DNA of 64,000 nucleotides from Catenovulum maritimum (GTDB lineage: Bacteria; Pseudomonadota; Gammaproteobacteria; Enterobacterales; Alteromonadaceae). The notes under the pieces were generated by a model. That model was not told where the DNA came from. It saw nothing but the letters and a program-made list of their open reading frames with translations, and did not search any database. The DNA lies in NCBI RefSeq assembly GCF_001050375.1, contig NZ_KQ130490.1, positions 23,776 through 87,775 on the forward strand. The letters run 5' to 3'. Each line of letters begins with the position of its first letter. Within the stretch, counting starts at the first letter, position 1. Shown in pieces: positions 54,481 to 63,533 of the stretch. Made by a program: the position numbers and the translations under genes.

Positions 54481-55953
54481 ATGGGCCAGAAAATTGCCAG
54501 TACAGATTTTACCGCCGAAGATTATATTCTTTTTAGACAAAAACTCGTTGCTCAATTAAAACAACTTAAACAGCTAACTCAGCAAACTAGTTTCGGCCAA
54601 GGTGAACTCAAAATTGGCGCTGAGCTTGAACTGTATTTGATTGATAAAGCAGGCAAGACAAGTTCGTCTAACCAGTTAGTGTTAGACAAACTAAATGATC
54701 CCAATTTTCAATTTGAAATCAACCAATATAACTTAGAGCTTAACTTGCCACCGCTTAAGGTTGAAGATAAAGCCTTATCAAAACTACACCAACAACTCGA
54801 TGTAAAATTGACTCAGCTAAAAAAAGTAACGGATGAACTCGATATTGGTTTTGCTCAAGTCGGAATTTTACCTAGTTTAGCAGCTCACGATTTGTCGATT
54901 AGCAAGATTACGAATCAAGCTAGATACCATTTACTTGTTGAACAGTTAAAAAAATCGAGAGGAGAAGCGTTTAAAATTAACATTCATGGTGTAGATGAAT
55001 TAGTTACCGAGTTTAACCATGCCACAGCAGAAGGGGCTAATACTTCTTTTCAATTACACCTGATGACACCACCAGAGCAGTTTGGTCGTATTTATAATGC
55101 AATATTATTGAGCCAATGCTTAGTCACAGCGGTTGCTGCTAATTCGCCTATTCTATTAGGGAAAAAGCTTTGGCAAGAAACCCGAATTGCCATGTTAAAA
55201 CAGGTGTTAGATTGTCGAATTAAAGATTACATGCAGTGTCAGCTGCCACCCAGAGTGAATTTTGGTTGTGGTTGGCTGAAACAAGGGGCTTGGGATTTAT
55301 ACGCAGAAGCAGTTTCTGTCTATCCCGTCTTATTGCCTTATTTATTTGAAGCGGAATCAAATAGCCAAGACCTACCTGAACTCAAAGAATTGAATTTACA
55401 TATTGGGACTGTTTGGGGTTGGAATCGACCTGTTTATTGCCCGAAAAACCACGGCCATATTAGAATCGAATTTAGAGCTTTGCCAGCAGGGCCAACCAAT
55501 ATCGATATGGTCGCTAACGCTGCATTTGCGATTGGCATCGCGATAGGTTTGTCCGAAGAAATAGATGAACTGACGGCAATAACGCCTTTTTATTTGGCTA
55601 ATTATAACTTTTACCGAGCGGCTCAATTTGGTTTAAATGCCAACATATTATGGCCAAACCTGAATGACTTTCAGCTCAGATCTGAATCTATTTCTGATGT
55701 GGTGTTAGCTATGCTGCCTATCGCTAAAAAAGGGTTAGTTAAATATGGATTTGGACTCGAAGATGCTGAAAAGTATCTAAATATTATCCAACAGCGGGTG
55801 ATAAACAAACAAACAGGTGCAAGCTGGCAAATACAGCAGATCCAACAGCTTGAACAAGAGCATGACACTAAAACTGCGACTAGTTTAATGTTTGAATCAT
55901 ACATAAAGCAGAGTCAACTCGATTTACCCGTCGCAACTTGGAGCTTGTCATGA
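54481..55953 (+). CDS. GCS2-type carboxylate-amine ligase (glutamate-cysteine ligase-like)
   Basis: A 490-residue cytoplasmic protein. KIGAELELYLID (~45-57) is the family's Glu-containing Mg/ATP site, followed by QFEINQYNLELNLPPL. ANTSFQLHLMTPPEQFGRIYNAIL matches the substrate-binding region, and HIRIEFRALPAGPTNIDMVANAAFAIG is the conserved C-terminal arginine segment. The family joins an amino acid gamma-carboxylate to an amine using ATP; the reference reaction is Glu+Cys to gamma-glutamylcysteine. Whether this one uses cysteine is not shown. Its stop overlaps the ATG of the next gene (ATGA), so the pair is translationally coupled. gshB lies just downstream, convergent. It could be the cell's GshA-like enzyme or make a different amide. 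Confidence 0.8.
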   Translation: MGQKIASTDFTAEDYILFRQKLVAQLKQLKQLTQQTSFGQGELKIGAELELYLIDKAGKTSSSNQLVLDKLNDPNFQFEINQYNLELNLPPLKVEDKALSKLHQQLDVKLTQLKKVTDELDIGFAQVGILPSLAAHDLSISKITNQARYHLLVEQLKKSRGEAFKINIHGVDELVTEFNHATAEGANTSFQLHLMTPPEQFGRIYNAILLSQCLVTAVAANSPILLGKKLWQETRIAMLKQVLDCRIKDYMQCQLPPRVNFGCGWLKQGAWDLYAEAVSVYPVLLPYLFEAESNSQDLPELKELNLHIGTVWGWNRPVYCPKNHGHIRIEFRALPAGPTNIDMVANAAFAIGIAIGLSEEIDELTAITPFYLANYNFYRAAQFGLNANILWPNLNDFQLRSESISDVVLAMLPIAKKGLVKYGFGLEDAEKYLNIIQQRVINKQTGASWQIQQIQQLEQEHDTKTATSLMFESYIKQSQLDLPVATWSLS

Positions 55954-56975
55954 ATATTAAATTAGAAAAATTAAGATACATCAAAGTTGTGCGTCAAAAC
56001 CTGCCTAAGCAATATGAAGACTGGCTTGCAAGTTTAACAGGGCCTGTCGTGTTTGATGTAGAAGGGAAAATAAAACATAAATGGCGGGTGGTTTCTGTAT
56101 TAGTTCATGGCAATGAACCATCGGGTTTTATTGCCGTTCACCGTTGGTTATTAAGTTTAGATACGCCCTATACCAATGTTAGGTTTGTAGTATCTTCGGT
56201 TGAAGCAGCTAAACAACAACCGCTTTTTTCAACTCGATTTGTCGATGGTGTGACAGATTTAAATCGCAGTTTTAATTCAAAAGATACAAGCTGCGAAGTA
56301 CAAACGCGGGCGGCAAGTATCAAACAAGCCATTGCCGAAGTTAAACCTGAAGCTGTGGTTGATATGCATAATACATCCGGATCTAGCCCTGCATTTTGTG
56401 TCACGACTCGAATTGATATGGCAGTTCAAGCATTAGCTTCTTTTTTTTGTCAAACTGTTATGTATACGCGGTTAAAGTTAGGCTCATTAATGGAACAAGA
56501 CTTTGATTGTCCAATTGTCACTTTAGAATGCGGTGGCGCTAAAGATCAAATTGCACACGAAATGGCTTATCAGGGCTTGCATGAATTTTTAGCGGTTGAG
56601 GATATATTTAGCGGACACCACTTAAAATTGGTCGATATTGTCGAACATCCGCTTAGGTTAGAATTTAACCACGATTATTCTTTAATTTTTGCCGAGCACA
56701 AAGATGAAAGCAAAGATGTCACGCTTGTCTCTGATATAGAACAACATAATATGGGAACAACTAGAGCTGACTGTTTTATTGGTTGGAGCAATACAGGGAT
56801 TGAAGCTTTTACAGTTCGAAACGAGCAGGGCGACGTGCAATCTAGCCACTTACTTTATTGCGAAGAGGGTAAACTATACACAGTCCACCCTATGCGTATT
56901 TTTATGGCAACGTCTAATTTAGAAATTGCCAAAAAAGATTGTTTATTTTACGGTTTTTGTGTTGACGAAGCTTAG
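55950..56975 (+). CDS. Succinylglutamate desuccinylase/aspartoacylase-family zinc hydrolase (M14-like)
   Basis: The start is the ATG at 55950 (341 residues), which overlaps the upstream stop by 4 bases; the TTG at 55938 is unlikely. The zinc-binding motif of the AstE/aspartoacylase family is present as LVHGNEPSG (His and Glu), and the third ligand is in VVDMHNTSGSSPAFC. Further on, PIVTLECGGAKDQIAHEMAYQG supplies the catalytic-Glu-type segment. Enzymes of this family cut N-acyl amino acids or peptides. It is coupled to the ligase-like gene. The pair may make and break the same amide, or build a modified product in two steps. The substrate is unknown. Confidence 0.8.
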   Translation: MNIKLEKLRYIKVVRQNLPKQYEDWLASLTGPVVFDVEGKIKHKWRVVSVLVHGNEPSGFIAVHRWLLSLDTPYTNVRFVVSSVEAAKQQPLFSTRFVDGVTDLNRSFNSKDTSCEVQTRAASIKQAIAEVKPEAVVDMHNTSGSSPAFCVTTRIDMAVQALASFFCQTVMYTRLKLGSLMEQDFDCPIVTLECGGAKDQIAHEMAYQGLHEFLAVEDIFSGHHLKLVDIVEHPLRLEFNHDYSLIFAEHKDESKDVTLVSDIEQHNMGTTRADCFIGWSNTGIEAFTVRNEQGDVQSSHLLYCEEGKLYTVHPMRIFMATSNLEIAKKDCLFYGFCVDEA

Positions 56976-56989
56976 CCTAGCTCGGCGCG

Positions 56990-57943
56990 TTAATGTTTGA
57001 TTAAGGCTTCTACTTCGTCAAATAATTTGCCGGTAATACTCACATCATAAGCGGCTTCAATTTCTTTAATACAGGTTGGGCTAGTGACATTAATTTCTGT
57101 TAACTTGTCACCAATTACATCTAAGCCAACAAAAATAAGTCCTTTTTCTTTCAAGGTTGGGCCTACTCTAGCTGCAATCGCTCTGTCTGAATCTGAAAGT
57201 GGTCTGGCTTCGCCACGTCCACCAGCGGCTAAATTACCTCGAGTTTCGCCTTTCGCCGGTATTCTCGCCAAACAATAATCAATTGGCTCGCCATTGATCA
57301 TTAAAATTCTTTTATCGCCATCTTTAATTTCAGGGATAAATTTTTGCGCCATGGCGTATTCAGATTCGTGATTGGTGAGGGTTTCAATGATCACACCTAC
57401 ATTGGAATCGTTTGGTTTTAATCTAAAAATGGATGCGCCGCCCATGCCATCAAGCGGTTTTAAAATAACATCTTGGTGTTCGGCATAAAACTCACGTAAT
57501 TTTGCAGCGCTTCTTGTCACTAGCGTCACTGGTGTGCAATCGGAAAACCAAGCGGTGAATAACTTCTCGTTGGCATCTCGTAAACTTTGTGGTTTATTTA
57601 CGATTAAGCTGCCAGCGGATTCAGCGCGTTCCAGTATATAGGTTGCATAGATAAACTCAGTATCAAAAGGTGGATCTTTACGCATAAAAATAGTATCGAG
57701 ATCGCCTAGTTTAATATCTAATTCATCAGAACTAATTTGATACCATTGCTCAGGATTGTTTTGAACTGTAATTGTTCGGGTTGTTGCTCTGGCTTCACCT
57801 TGCTGTAAATATAAATCTTTCATCTCAAGGTAGTAAATTTCATAACCACGTTTTTGCGCTTCTAATAACATGGCAAAACTCGAATCTTTCTTTATATTTA
57901 TTTGGCTAATTGGATCCATGACGATCCCGAGCTTAATGGTCAT
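56990..57943 (-). CDS. gshB: Glutathione synthetase
   Basis: A 317-residue ATP-grasp enzyme that joins glycine to gamma-glutamylcysteine. Family marks: GIVMDPISQINIKKDSSFAMLLEAQKRG at the start, FMRKDPPFDTEFIYATYIL, LKPLDGMGGASIFRL (ATP-binding loop), KRILMINGEPIDYCLARIPAKGETRGNLAAGGRGEARPLS, and GLDVIGDKLTEINVTSPTCIKEI. Length matches bacterial GshB (315-320). It is convergent with the M14-like gene (14 bases). With the ligase-like gene next door, the locus has the parts for glutathione synthesis if that ligase uses cysteine. Confidence 0.97.
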   Translation of the reverse strand: MTIKLGIVMDPISQINIKKDSSFAMLLEAQKRGYEIYYLEMKDLYLQQGEARATTRTITVQNNPEQWYQISSDELDIKLGDLDTIFMRKDPPFDTEFIYATYILERAESAGSLIVNKPQSLRDANEKLFTAWFSDCTPVTLVTRSAAKLREFYAEHQDVILKPLDGMGGASIFRLKPNDSNVGVIIETLTNHESEYAMAQKFIPEIKDGDKRILMINGEPIDYCLARIPAKGETRGNLAAGGRGEARPLSDSDRAIAARVGPTLKEKGLIFVGLDVIGDKLTEINVTSPTCIKEIEAAYDVSITGKLFDEVEALIKH

Positions 57944-58041
57944 ATTTTTACCTATTCAGTCTAAAGTTTCTAGCTTGTATATGGGCGCTGTCTTGAGTTA
58001 ATCAAGCATGAAATTAATATATATGTGAGTTTGTAGAAAAT

Positions 58042-58072
58042 ATTACTTTGTAGGGTTTGCCTACAAAGTAAT
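58042..58072. terminator. Strong hairpin after the HDOD-domain gene
   Basis: A perfect 13-base stem (ATTACTTTGTAGG and its complement) with a 5-base loop lies directly after the stop codon of the minus-strand gene at 58077. On the minus strand it is followed by ATTTTC. Confidence 0.8.
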
Positions 58073-58076
58073 TGAG

Positions 58077-58946
58077 TTACTTATGGTAGGCGTTATCTAA
58101 CCCGAAGCCATATAACATTTCACCTATGTCGAATAGTTGAAAATATTCAATTTCGAGTATATCCATTATTTGTTCGTTATACTTTTCCCACTCTAAATCA
58201 CTGACAGCACCAGCGAGTAATTTACCATTACCAACCATATGTTCAGCTAGTTTTAACACTGAAAACATTTGTTTTTCGGTATAGTTGCCTGTGGCTAAAA
58301 TTGTTTGGCAAGAATGGTGATAGGCAATAACGGTCGATATTTCATGGCTAAGACCCCAAGATTGGGCGATTAAAAATCCTAATATTTCATGTGAAGACGC
58401 GAATGCATTTTCTTCATACTCACTTATGGTTAATTCATCTTGCTCATAAGCGCTTTTTAAAATTTCAGGGTAATTATCAACTTGCTGGCAAACCAGTGCA
58501 ATGCCGGCATCATGGAACATGCCAATCGAATAAATTTCGTCTATAAAGTCAAAACCAAAAAAGTGGCTGATAGCCATGCAAGCGTCAGCAATTTTCTCTG
58601 AAGTCTGCCAAAGGGTATTTAAAAAAGGATCGTTTTCTGCAGAACTAAATTCGTATCTAAGCAGAATGCTTCTAACCAGTTTAAACACTCTTTCTGGCCC
58701 TAAGAACATACAAGCATGTTCGATAGATTCTATTTTACGTTTTAAACCAAAAAATGGGGTGTTAACGACTTTAATTGCGAAACCTGCTATGCCCATATCT
58801 TTACTGATTAATTGGCCAATAAATCTAGAGTTAGGTTCAGGTTTTTCTAATTCTTTCTGTAGCTGGATTAGTAGGTCGGGCCTAGGGGGAATTGTAAAAC
58901 CTTCTAAAGACTTCTCAACTTGAGTCATATCCAAAGGTGCGGCCAT
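58077..58946 (-). CDS. HDOD-domain signalling protein
   Basis: A 289-residue soluble protein with an HDOD domain (about 10-220). IPPRPDLLIQLQKELEKPEPN is followed by IGQLISKDMGIAGFAIKVVNTPFFGL, the family's opening, and by an HD-like site in IGMFHDAGIALVCQQV. The later IAYHHSCQ is a typical fourth piece. HDOD proteins are regulators in chemotaxis, cyclic-di-GMP and stress signalling. They usually lack enzymatic activity despite the HD-like residues. There is no GGDEF or EAL domain attached. It is a single gene, closing at the hairpin 58042-58072. Confidence 0.88.
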   Translation of the reverse strand: MAAPLDMTQVEKSLEGFTIPPRPDLLIQLQKELEKPEPNSRFIGQLISKDMGIAGFAIKVVNTPFFGLKRKIESIEHACMFLGPERVFKLVRSILLRYEFSSAENDPFLNTLWQTSEKIADACMAISHFFGFDFIDEIYSIGMFHDAGIALVCQQVDNYPEILKSAYEQDELTISEYEENAFASSHEILGFLIAQSWGLSHEISTVIAYHHSCQTILATGNYTEKQMFSVLKLAEHMVGNGKLLAGAVSDLEWEKYNEQIMDILEIEYFQLFDIGEMLYGFGLDNAYHK

Positions 58947-59021
58947 ATAAATCTCCGTTATTATAAATGATACCTTATTAAAATTAGTTGCCGATTAGCG
59001 AAAAATCCATTAATTAAAACT

Positions 59022-59049
59022 AAAAAAAGACCGCGAACGGTCTTTTTTT
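59022..59049. terminator. Bidirectional terminator downstream of the choice-of-anchor I gene
   Basis: A perfect stem AAAAAAAGACCG / CGGTCTTTTTTT with a CGAA loop sits 17 bases past the stop of the gene ending at 59067. Confidence 0.93.
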
Positions 59050-59066
59050 ATAAAGTAATTAAAAAG

Positions 59067-60863
59067 TTAGTCTTCGATTTGCCATACAGCGACAGAACCA
59101 GAAATTTCATTACCTATAATTAATAATGCTTCTCCAGTTGGACTCTTATCTGCTGCAACAAATTTCATACCTTCTGGGGCTAAATCTCCAGTAATGTCAG
59201 CACCTTCAACTAAACCTCGGTTGATGAAATAATCAACATATTTAGCATCATATGGATTGTTGATATTATAAACAAAGATACCACCCATACGTTCTAAACC
59301 AATAAACGCATAAGTATTATTGCCTACTTTACCAATCGCAACTGATTCAGGCTCTGGTCCTTTATCATCTGAGCGGCTGTCGCCTTCATTTTCGTCTTCA
59401 TTGTTGTTGAATGCATCTTGATGGAATTGATAAGTTAATTTTTCGATTTGATCGCCAGAATCAAATACTAGATTGCCCATCTCATCAAATATAGAAAAAG
59501 AACGTGCACCAAATGCATATAGCGATTGATACTCATTAGCTGAGGTTGAATAGCCTAATGCATGACTCACTTTTAGACGACCTAAACCATCTTTACCACC
59601 ATTGCTGTCGAACATAGATTGCAGATCTGTACTAAGCGGTGCCATATCATCTAGATCTTTAATTCGAATTTCTTCTAAATAAGAGAAACAAATTTCTTCG
59701 TCGTCAAATTCGTATAAGCCATTCGGATGTTTTGTTTCACAAGCCGCTTTATTTTCATCTTCAACTGTACCACCAGATAAAGCATCGTCTATATATTCTC
59801 TCGCATCACCTTCATTAGCGGTAACAAAGTAATTTTTGCCATCAACTTGGTAAGTCGCGATTGTATCAGGTTGATACATGCCATATAAATTTGAGTAAGT
59901 TGTAAAATTAACGCCGTCTTTATTTGAAACGTCAATTTCATGCATGCCCCAATTTTTGAAACCTAACGGCTTAACTGCTGTGATAGATTTAGTGGTTAAA
60001 TCTACGATAGCAATTGCGTTATTTTCTTGCATAGAGACGAAAGCAGTTTTGTTATCTTCTGAGATAGCAACATATTCAGGCTCTAAATCTTGCGAGACAG
60101 TAATTGCAGCACCAGCTGACATACCTGGGTTAGCAAATTTAACACCTGCTGTTTCAAGTACTGTTTTTTGGTTATCGAATGCATTGAAATCTAGGTTAGT
60201 TGCTGTGTCAGCTGGCATACCTGCTGTAATATCAATAATTGAAATTGAACCTTCCGGATCAATTGAGTAATCACCAGATGGCTCACCTTCATTGGCAACA
60301 ACTACTTGAGTACCATCGTGATTAAACTCAACCATATCAGGTAGGTAGCCCACTTCTACATTCTTAATAAAGCTGACGTTACCGCCAGAAATATCATAAA
60401 ATGCAATATTACCTTTTGTGCCAGTTGCGTCTGCGGCAATAGCAACAGCAAGTAATTCTGCAGAGTCACTTACTGCAATACTATTTGCATCACCTGCGGT
60501 ATTAGCAAGTAAGTCAATTGTCATGACAGAAGGTAAATTAACACCAGAACCCGTATTGCCAGTGACAACGCCTTCGCTATCTACGGCTAATTCGCTTGGA
60601 TTAATATTGCTAGCATCTAATACTTCAACTGTTGGTGTACTGCTTGAGCTGTTTACTGCATATATGTAATTAGTTGAGGCCTGAAACGCAACAATTTCAG
60701 CTGCACCTTCAGGTGATTGACTATTTAAGACAGCACGGCCAATAAGTTGAATGTTTAGATCCGTTGACGCGTTTTTTTCTTCATTTTTATCATCGTTAAT
60801 TTCAATTGTACAAGCACTCAAAGCTGTCACAACTGATAAAGCTAAAATAGATTGTTTAAACAT
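59067..60863 (-). CDS. Choice-of-anchor I family lipoprotein (beta-propeller-like)
   Basis: A 598-residue protein with a lipoprotein signal (LSAC, Cys18). The mature part is made of repeated blade-like segments (IAFYDISGGNVSFIKNVEVG, TAFVSMQENNAIAIVDL, VANEGEPSGDYS, FVTANEGDARE), as in the choice-of-anchor I proteins, which carry a PhoX/propeller-like domain. The motif VVVANEGEPSGDY is typical. Several related proteins are phosphate-linked or metal-dependent, but there is no proven activity. The extra C-terminal anchor found in some members is missing; here the N-terminal lipid probably does the anchoring. It is a single gene. Confidence 0.85.
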   Translation of the reverse strand: MFKQSILALSVVTALSACTIEINDDKNEEKNASTDLNIQLIGRAVLNSQSPEGAAEIVAFQASTNYIYAVNSSSSTPTVEVLDASNINPSELAVDSEGVVTGNTGSGVNLPSVMTIDLLANTAGDANSIAVSDSAELLAVAIAADATGTKGNIAFYDISGGNVSFIKNVEVGYLPDMVEFNHDGTQVVVANEGEPSGDYSIDPEGSISIIDITAGMPADTATNLDFNAFDNQKTVLETAGVKFANPGMSAGAAITVSQDLEPEYVAISEDNKTAFVSMQENNAIAIVDLTTKSITAVKPLGFKNWGMHEIDVSNKDGVNFTTYSNLYGMYQPDTIATYQVDGKNYFVTANEGDAREYIDDALSGGTVEDENKAACETKHPNGLYEFDDEEICFSYLEEIRIKDLDDMAPLSTDLQSMFDSNGGKDGLGRLKVSHALGYSTSANEYQSLYAFGARSFSIFDEMGNLVFDSGDQIEKLTYQFHQDAFNNNEDENEGDSRSDDKGPEPESVAIGKVGNNTYAFIGLERMGGIFVYNINNPYDAKYVDYFINRGLVEGADITGDLAPEGMKFVAADKSPTGEALLIIGNEISGSVAVWQIED

Positions 60864-61049
60864 AATTATCTCTTGCAGTTAGTGTATAAAATTTCTGAGT
60901 AGAGACTAATTAGGGCGGGTGACAGATTAATGACTGCAATATTAAAAAAATATGTCAGTCAGTTAATTTTTTCGAGTATACAGAGACATTTGAATTTTTC
61001 ATTGTAGAATAGCGCTTTTAATTTATTGGATATTTTTTTAGGTTTAGTT

Positions 61050-61391
61050 ATGAAAAACACCCTTATTCAAAAAGTCAAAACCAGCCCTAATGCGGTAGAA
61101 TTTTCAGAAGTAATTGAAACAATAGATTCTAGTTATGAATTTACCCCAACTGAATTTGCCAATGGCGACTTAGTTAATCAAGCTGGACAAAATAATGGTT
61201 CTTGCAAAATTTTTGCTTTTGCTAAATTAAACCAATTATCAGACTCTGAAACATTAGCTTTGTTTGGTCATTATTATCGTCAAGATGTTCTTGAGAACCC
61301 AGAAGCAGATGATCATCAAAACATACGTAATTTTATTAAAAATGGTTGGTCAGGGATTTCATTTACATCAGATGCTTTAACTGAAGCATAA
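61050..61391 (+). CDS. HopJ-family protein
   Basis: A 113-residue protein from the ATG at 61050, with AGG about 8 bases upstream; the TTG at 61026 is unlikely. It spans the HopJ type III effector family unit: VKTSPNAVEFSEVIETIDSSYEFTPTEFANGDLVNQAGQNNGSCKIFAFAKLN, then LALFGHYYRQDVLENPEADDHQNIRNFIKNGWSGISF. The name comes from a Pseudomonas effector, but the family is widespread in free-living marine and soil bacteria without type III secretion, and the role is unknown. It is 34 bases ahead of the ABC exporter gene and is probably co-transcribed. Confidence 0.88.
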   Translation: MKNTLIQKVKTSPNAVEFSEVIETIDSSYEFTPTEFANGDLVNQAGQNNGSCKIFAFAKLNQLSDSETLALFGHYYRQDVLENPEADDHQNIRNFIKNGWSGISFTSDALTEA

Positions 61392-61425
61392 ATTTTTTAA
61401 GCCGTTTTATAAATATTGAGGTGAT

Positions 61426-63276
61426 ATGTTTTCTTTTTTCGAACGAATGATCAACCCATTTCCGCCGGAAGCGCCAACTCAACCACCAACCGGTATTGTT
61501 GCTTTTTGTCGCCATTACACTAAGGGTATTGAGCCTTATCTTATTGTGATGTCTTTATTAACTGCTGTAATCGCAATTATTGAAGTGTCATTAATGGGTT
61601 TTTTGGGCCAGTTAGTGGATTGGTTAAGTAAACATGAACCTCAATCATTTTATAACGAGCACAAACCGACATTAATCATAATGTCTGTGCTGGTGCTATT
61701 TGTAGCGCCCTTGTTTATCTGGTTACATGCTACTTTAGTCCATCAAACCTTGTTGGGGAATTACCCAATGAAAATCAGATGGCTAGCACATAGATACCTT
61801 TTAAGACAAAGTGTGTCCTTTTTCCAAGATGATTTTGCAGGTAGAGTCGCGACTAAAGTGATGCAAACTTCGTTAGCAGTTCGAGAAAGTGTAATGAAGC
61901 TGCTAGATGTATTTATGTATGTACTTATCTACTTTATCTCTATGCTAGTGCTCGTTGCACAAGCGGATGTCAGATTAATGCTGCCAATGTTTGTTTGGTT
62001 TTTGTGTTATATCGGCATACAAAGCTATTTTATTCCAAGATTAAAACGTGTTTCTACCAAACAAGCGGATGCTCGTTCTGTGATGACAGGGCGAATAGTC
62101 GATAGCTACACTAATATCAACACAGTTAAATTATTTGCCCATACAGATCAAGAAGCTGAATACGCTAAGCAAAGTATGTCTGGCTTTTTAGATACAGTTT
62201 ATAAGCAGATGCGACTCGCGACAGGCATGATTTCTTGTGTCCAAATTAGTAACTACATTTTAGCTTTTGCGGTAAGTGCAACAGCCATATGGCTTTGGCA
62301 AGACAGTTTAATTACGGTGGGCGCGATAGCGGTTGCGGTTAGTTTAGCGCTCAGGTTAAATGGAATGTCGCAATGGATCATGTGGGAACTTAGCTCACTG
62401 TTTGAAAATGTGGGTGCAGTGGCGGATGGCATTAATACTTTATCTAAGCCACAAACCATAGAAGATAAACCGGACGCTAAAGCTATTCATATTGACCGTG
62501 GCGAAATTGTCTTTGATCAAGTGGATTTTGGTTATGCAGATCATCATTTAGTTTTTGATAAACTCAACTTAACCATCAAAGCTGGCGAAAAAGTTGGAGT
62601 TGTTGGTCGCTCTGGTGCAGGTAAATCGACGTTAGTAAACTTATTACTGCGCTTTCATGAAGTAAACAGTGGCTCGATTAAAATTGATGGACAAGATGTA
62701 GAGCAGGTTACACAGGAAAGTATTCGTGCTCAGATAGGTATGGTGACACAAGATACATCACTCTTGCATAGATCGGTTCGTGACAATATTTTGTACGGCA
62801 GAAACAATGCGAGCGAAGCCGACTTGATCAGCGCAGCTAAACAGGCAGAAGCCGATGAATTTATACGAGAGCTTAGCGATTTTGATGGCTTTACTGGATA
62901 CGATGCACAAGTCGGAGAACGAGGCGTTAAACTCTCAGGTGGGCAAAGACAGCGAATTGCCATTGCGCGAGTTTTATTAAAAGATGCACCTATTTTAGTG
63001 TTAGATGAAGCAACTTCGGCACTCGACTCAGAAGTAGAAGCTGCAATTCAGCACAGCTTATATAAGCTGATGGATGGTAAAACTGTAATCGCAATAGCGC
63101 ACAGACTTTCAACCATCGCAGCTATGGACAGGTTAATTGTATTAGACGAAGGTAAAATTGCGGAGCAAGGCACTCATCAAGAATTGCTTGCTTTAGGCGG
63201 CATATACGCTCAGCTTTGGGCGCACCAAACAGGCGGTTTTATTGCGCCTGACATCACATCTACAGAATCTGTTTAA
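61426..63276 (+). CDS. ABC transporter, fused permease and ATPase (exporter half-transporter)
   Basis: A 616-residue protein. The N-terminal membrane domain (~35-320, six helices) has the exporter-type arrangement, starting YLIVMSLLTAVIAIIEVSLMGFLGQLVDWL. The nucleotide-binding domain follows: Walker A GRSGAGKST, signature LSGGQRQR, Walker B ILVLDEATSALDSE and H-loop IAHRLST. It works as a homodimer or heterodimer, and probably exports lipids, peptides or drugs; the sequence is closer to the multidrug type than to MsbA. The gene follows the HopJ-family gene and ends before a strong terminator. Confidence 0.9.
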   Translation: MFSFFERMINPFPPEAPTQPPTGIVAFCRHYTKGIEPYLIVMSLLTAVIAIIEVSLMGFLGQLVDWLSKHEPQSFYNEHKPTLIIMSVLVLFVAPLFIWLHATLVHQTLLGNYPMKIRWLAHRYLLRQSVSFFQDDFAGRVATKVMQTSLAVRESVMKLLDVFMYVLIYFISMLVLVAQADVRLMLPMFVWFLCYIGIQSYFIPRLKRVSTKQADARSVMTGRIVDSYTNINTVKLFAHTDQEAEYAKQSMSGFLDTVYKQMRLATGMISCVQISNYILAFAVSATAIWLWQDSLITVGAIAVAVSLALRLNGMSQWIMWELSSLFENVGAVADGINTLSKPQTIEDKPDAKAIHIDRGEIVFDQVDFGYADHHLVFDKLNLTIKAGEKVGVVGRSGAGKSTLVNLLLRFHEVNSGSIKIDGQDVEQVTQESIRAQIGMVTQDTSLLHRSVRDNILYGRNNASEADLISAAKQAEADEFIRELSDFDGFTGYDAQVGERGVKLSGGQRQRIAIARVLLKDAPILVLDEATSALDSEVEAAIQHSLYKLMDGKTVIAIAHRLSTIAAMDRLIVLDEGKIAEQGTHQELLALGGIYAQLWAHQTGGFIAPDITSTESV

Positions 63277-63297
63277 AGACTAGTTTGTTTCCTTTCA

Positions 63298-63330
63298 TTT
63301 AACGCATAAGCAATTTTCTTATGCGTTAAA
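63298..63330 (+). terminator. Hairpin after the ABC exporter gene
   Basis: A perfect 13-base stem (TTTAACGCATAAG and its complement) with a 7-base loop lies 21 bases past the stop; the following bases are TTATATTG. Confidence 0.8.
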
Positions 63331-63533
63331 TTATATTGTCTTCTTCCCCATAAACCTGACTTCTAATTAGGCTTTAATTTGAGTAGTTTTGTATATGTTA
63401 TGTAAATAAACATCATACCTATTGATGGATCGAGTTATCTGTACAATAATTAAATACAAGTACTATATTTAATTATCGAAATATCAAATGTCTGCTAATT
63501 ATAATATTTCGAGCAAATAAGGCTCATAGCAAA

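Noticed and set aside
61050-61391. Sign of a type III secretion effector
   Set aside because: The HopJ family occurs widely in non-pathogenic bacteria, and no secretion or chaperone gene is nearby.
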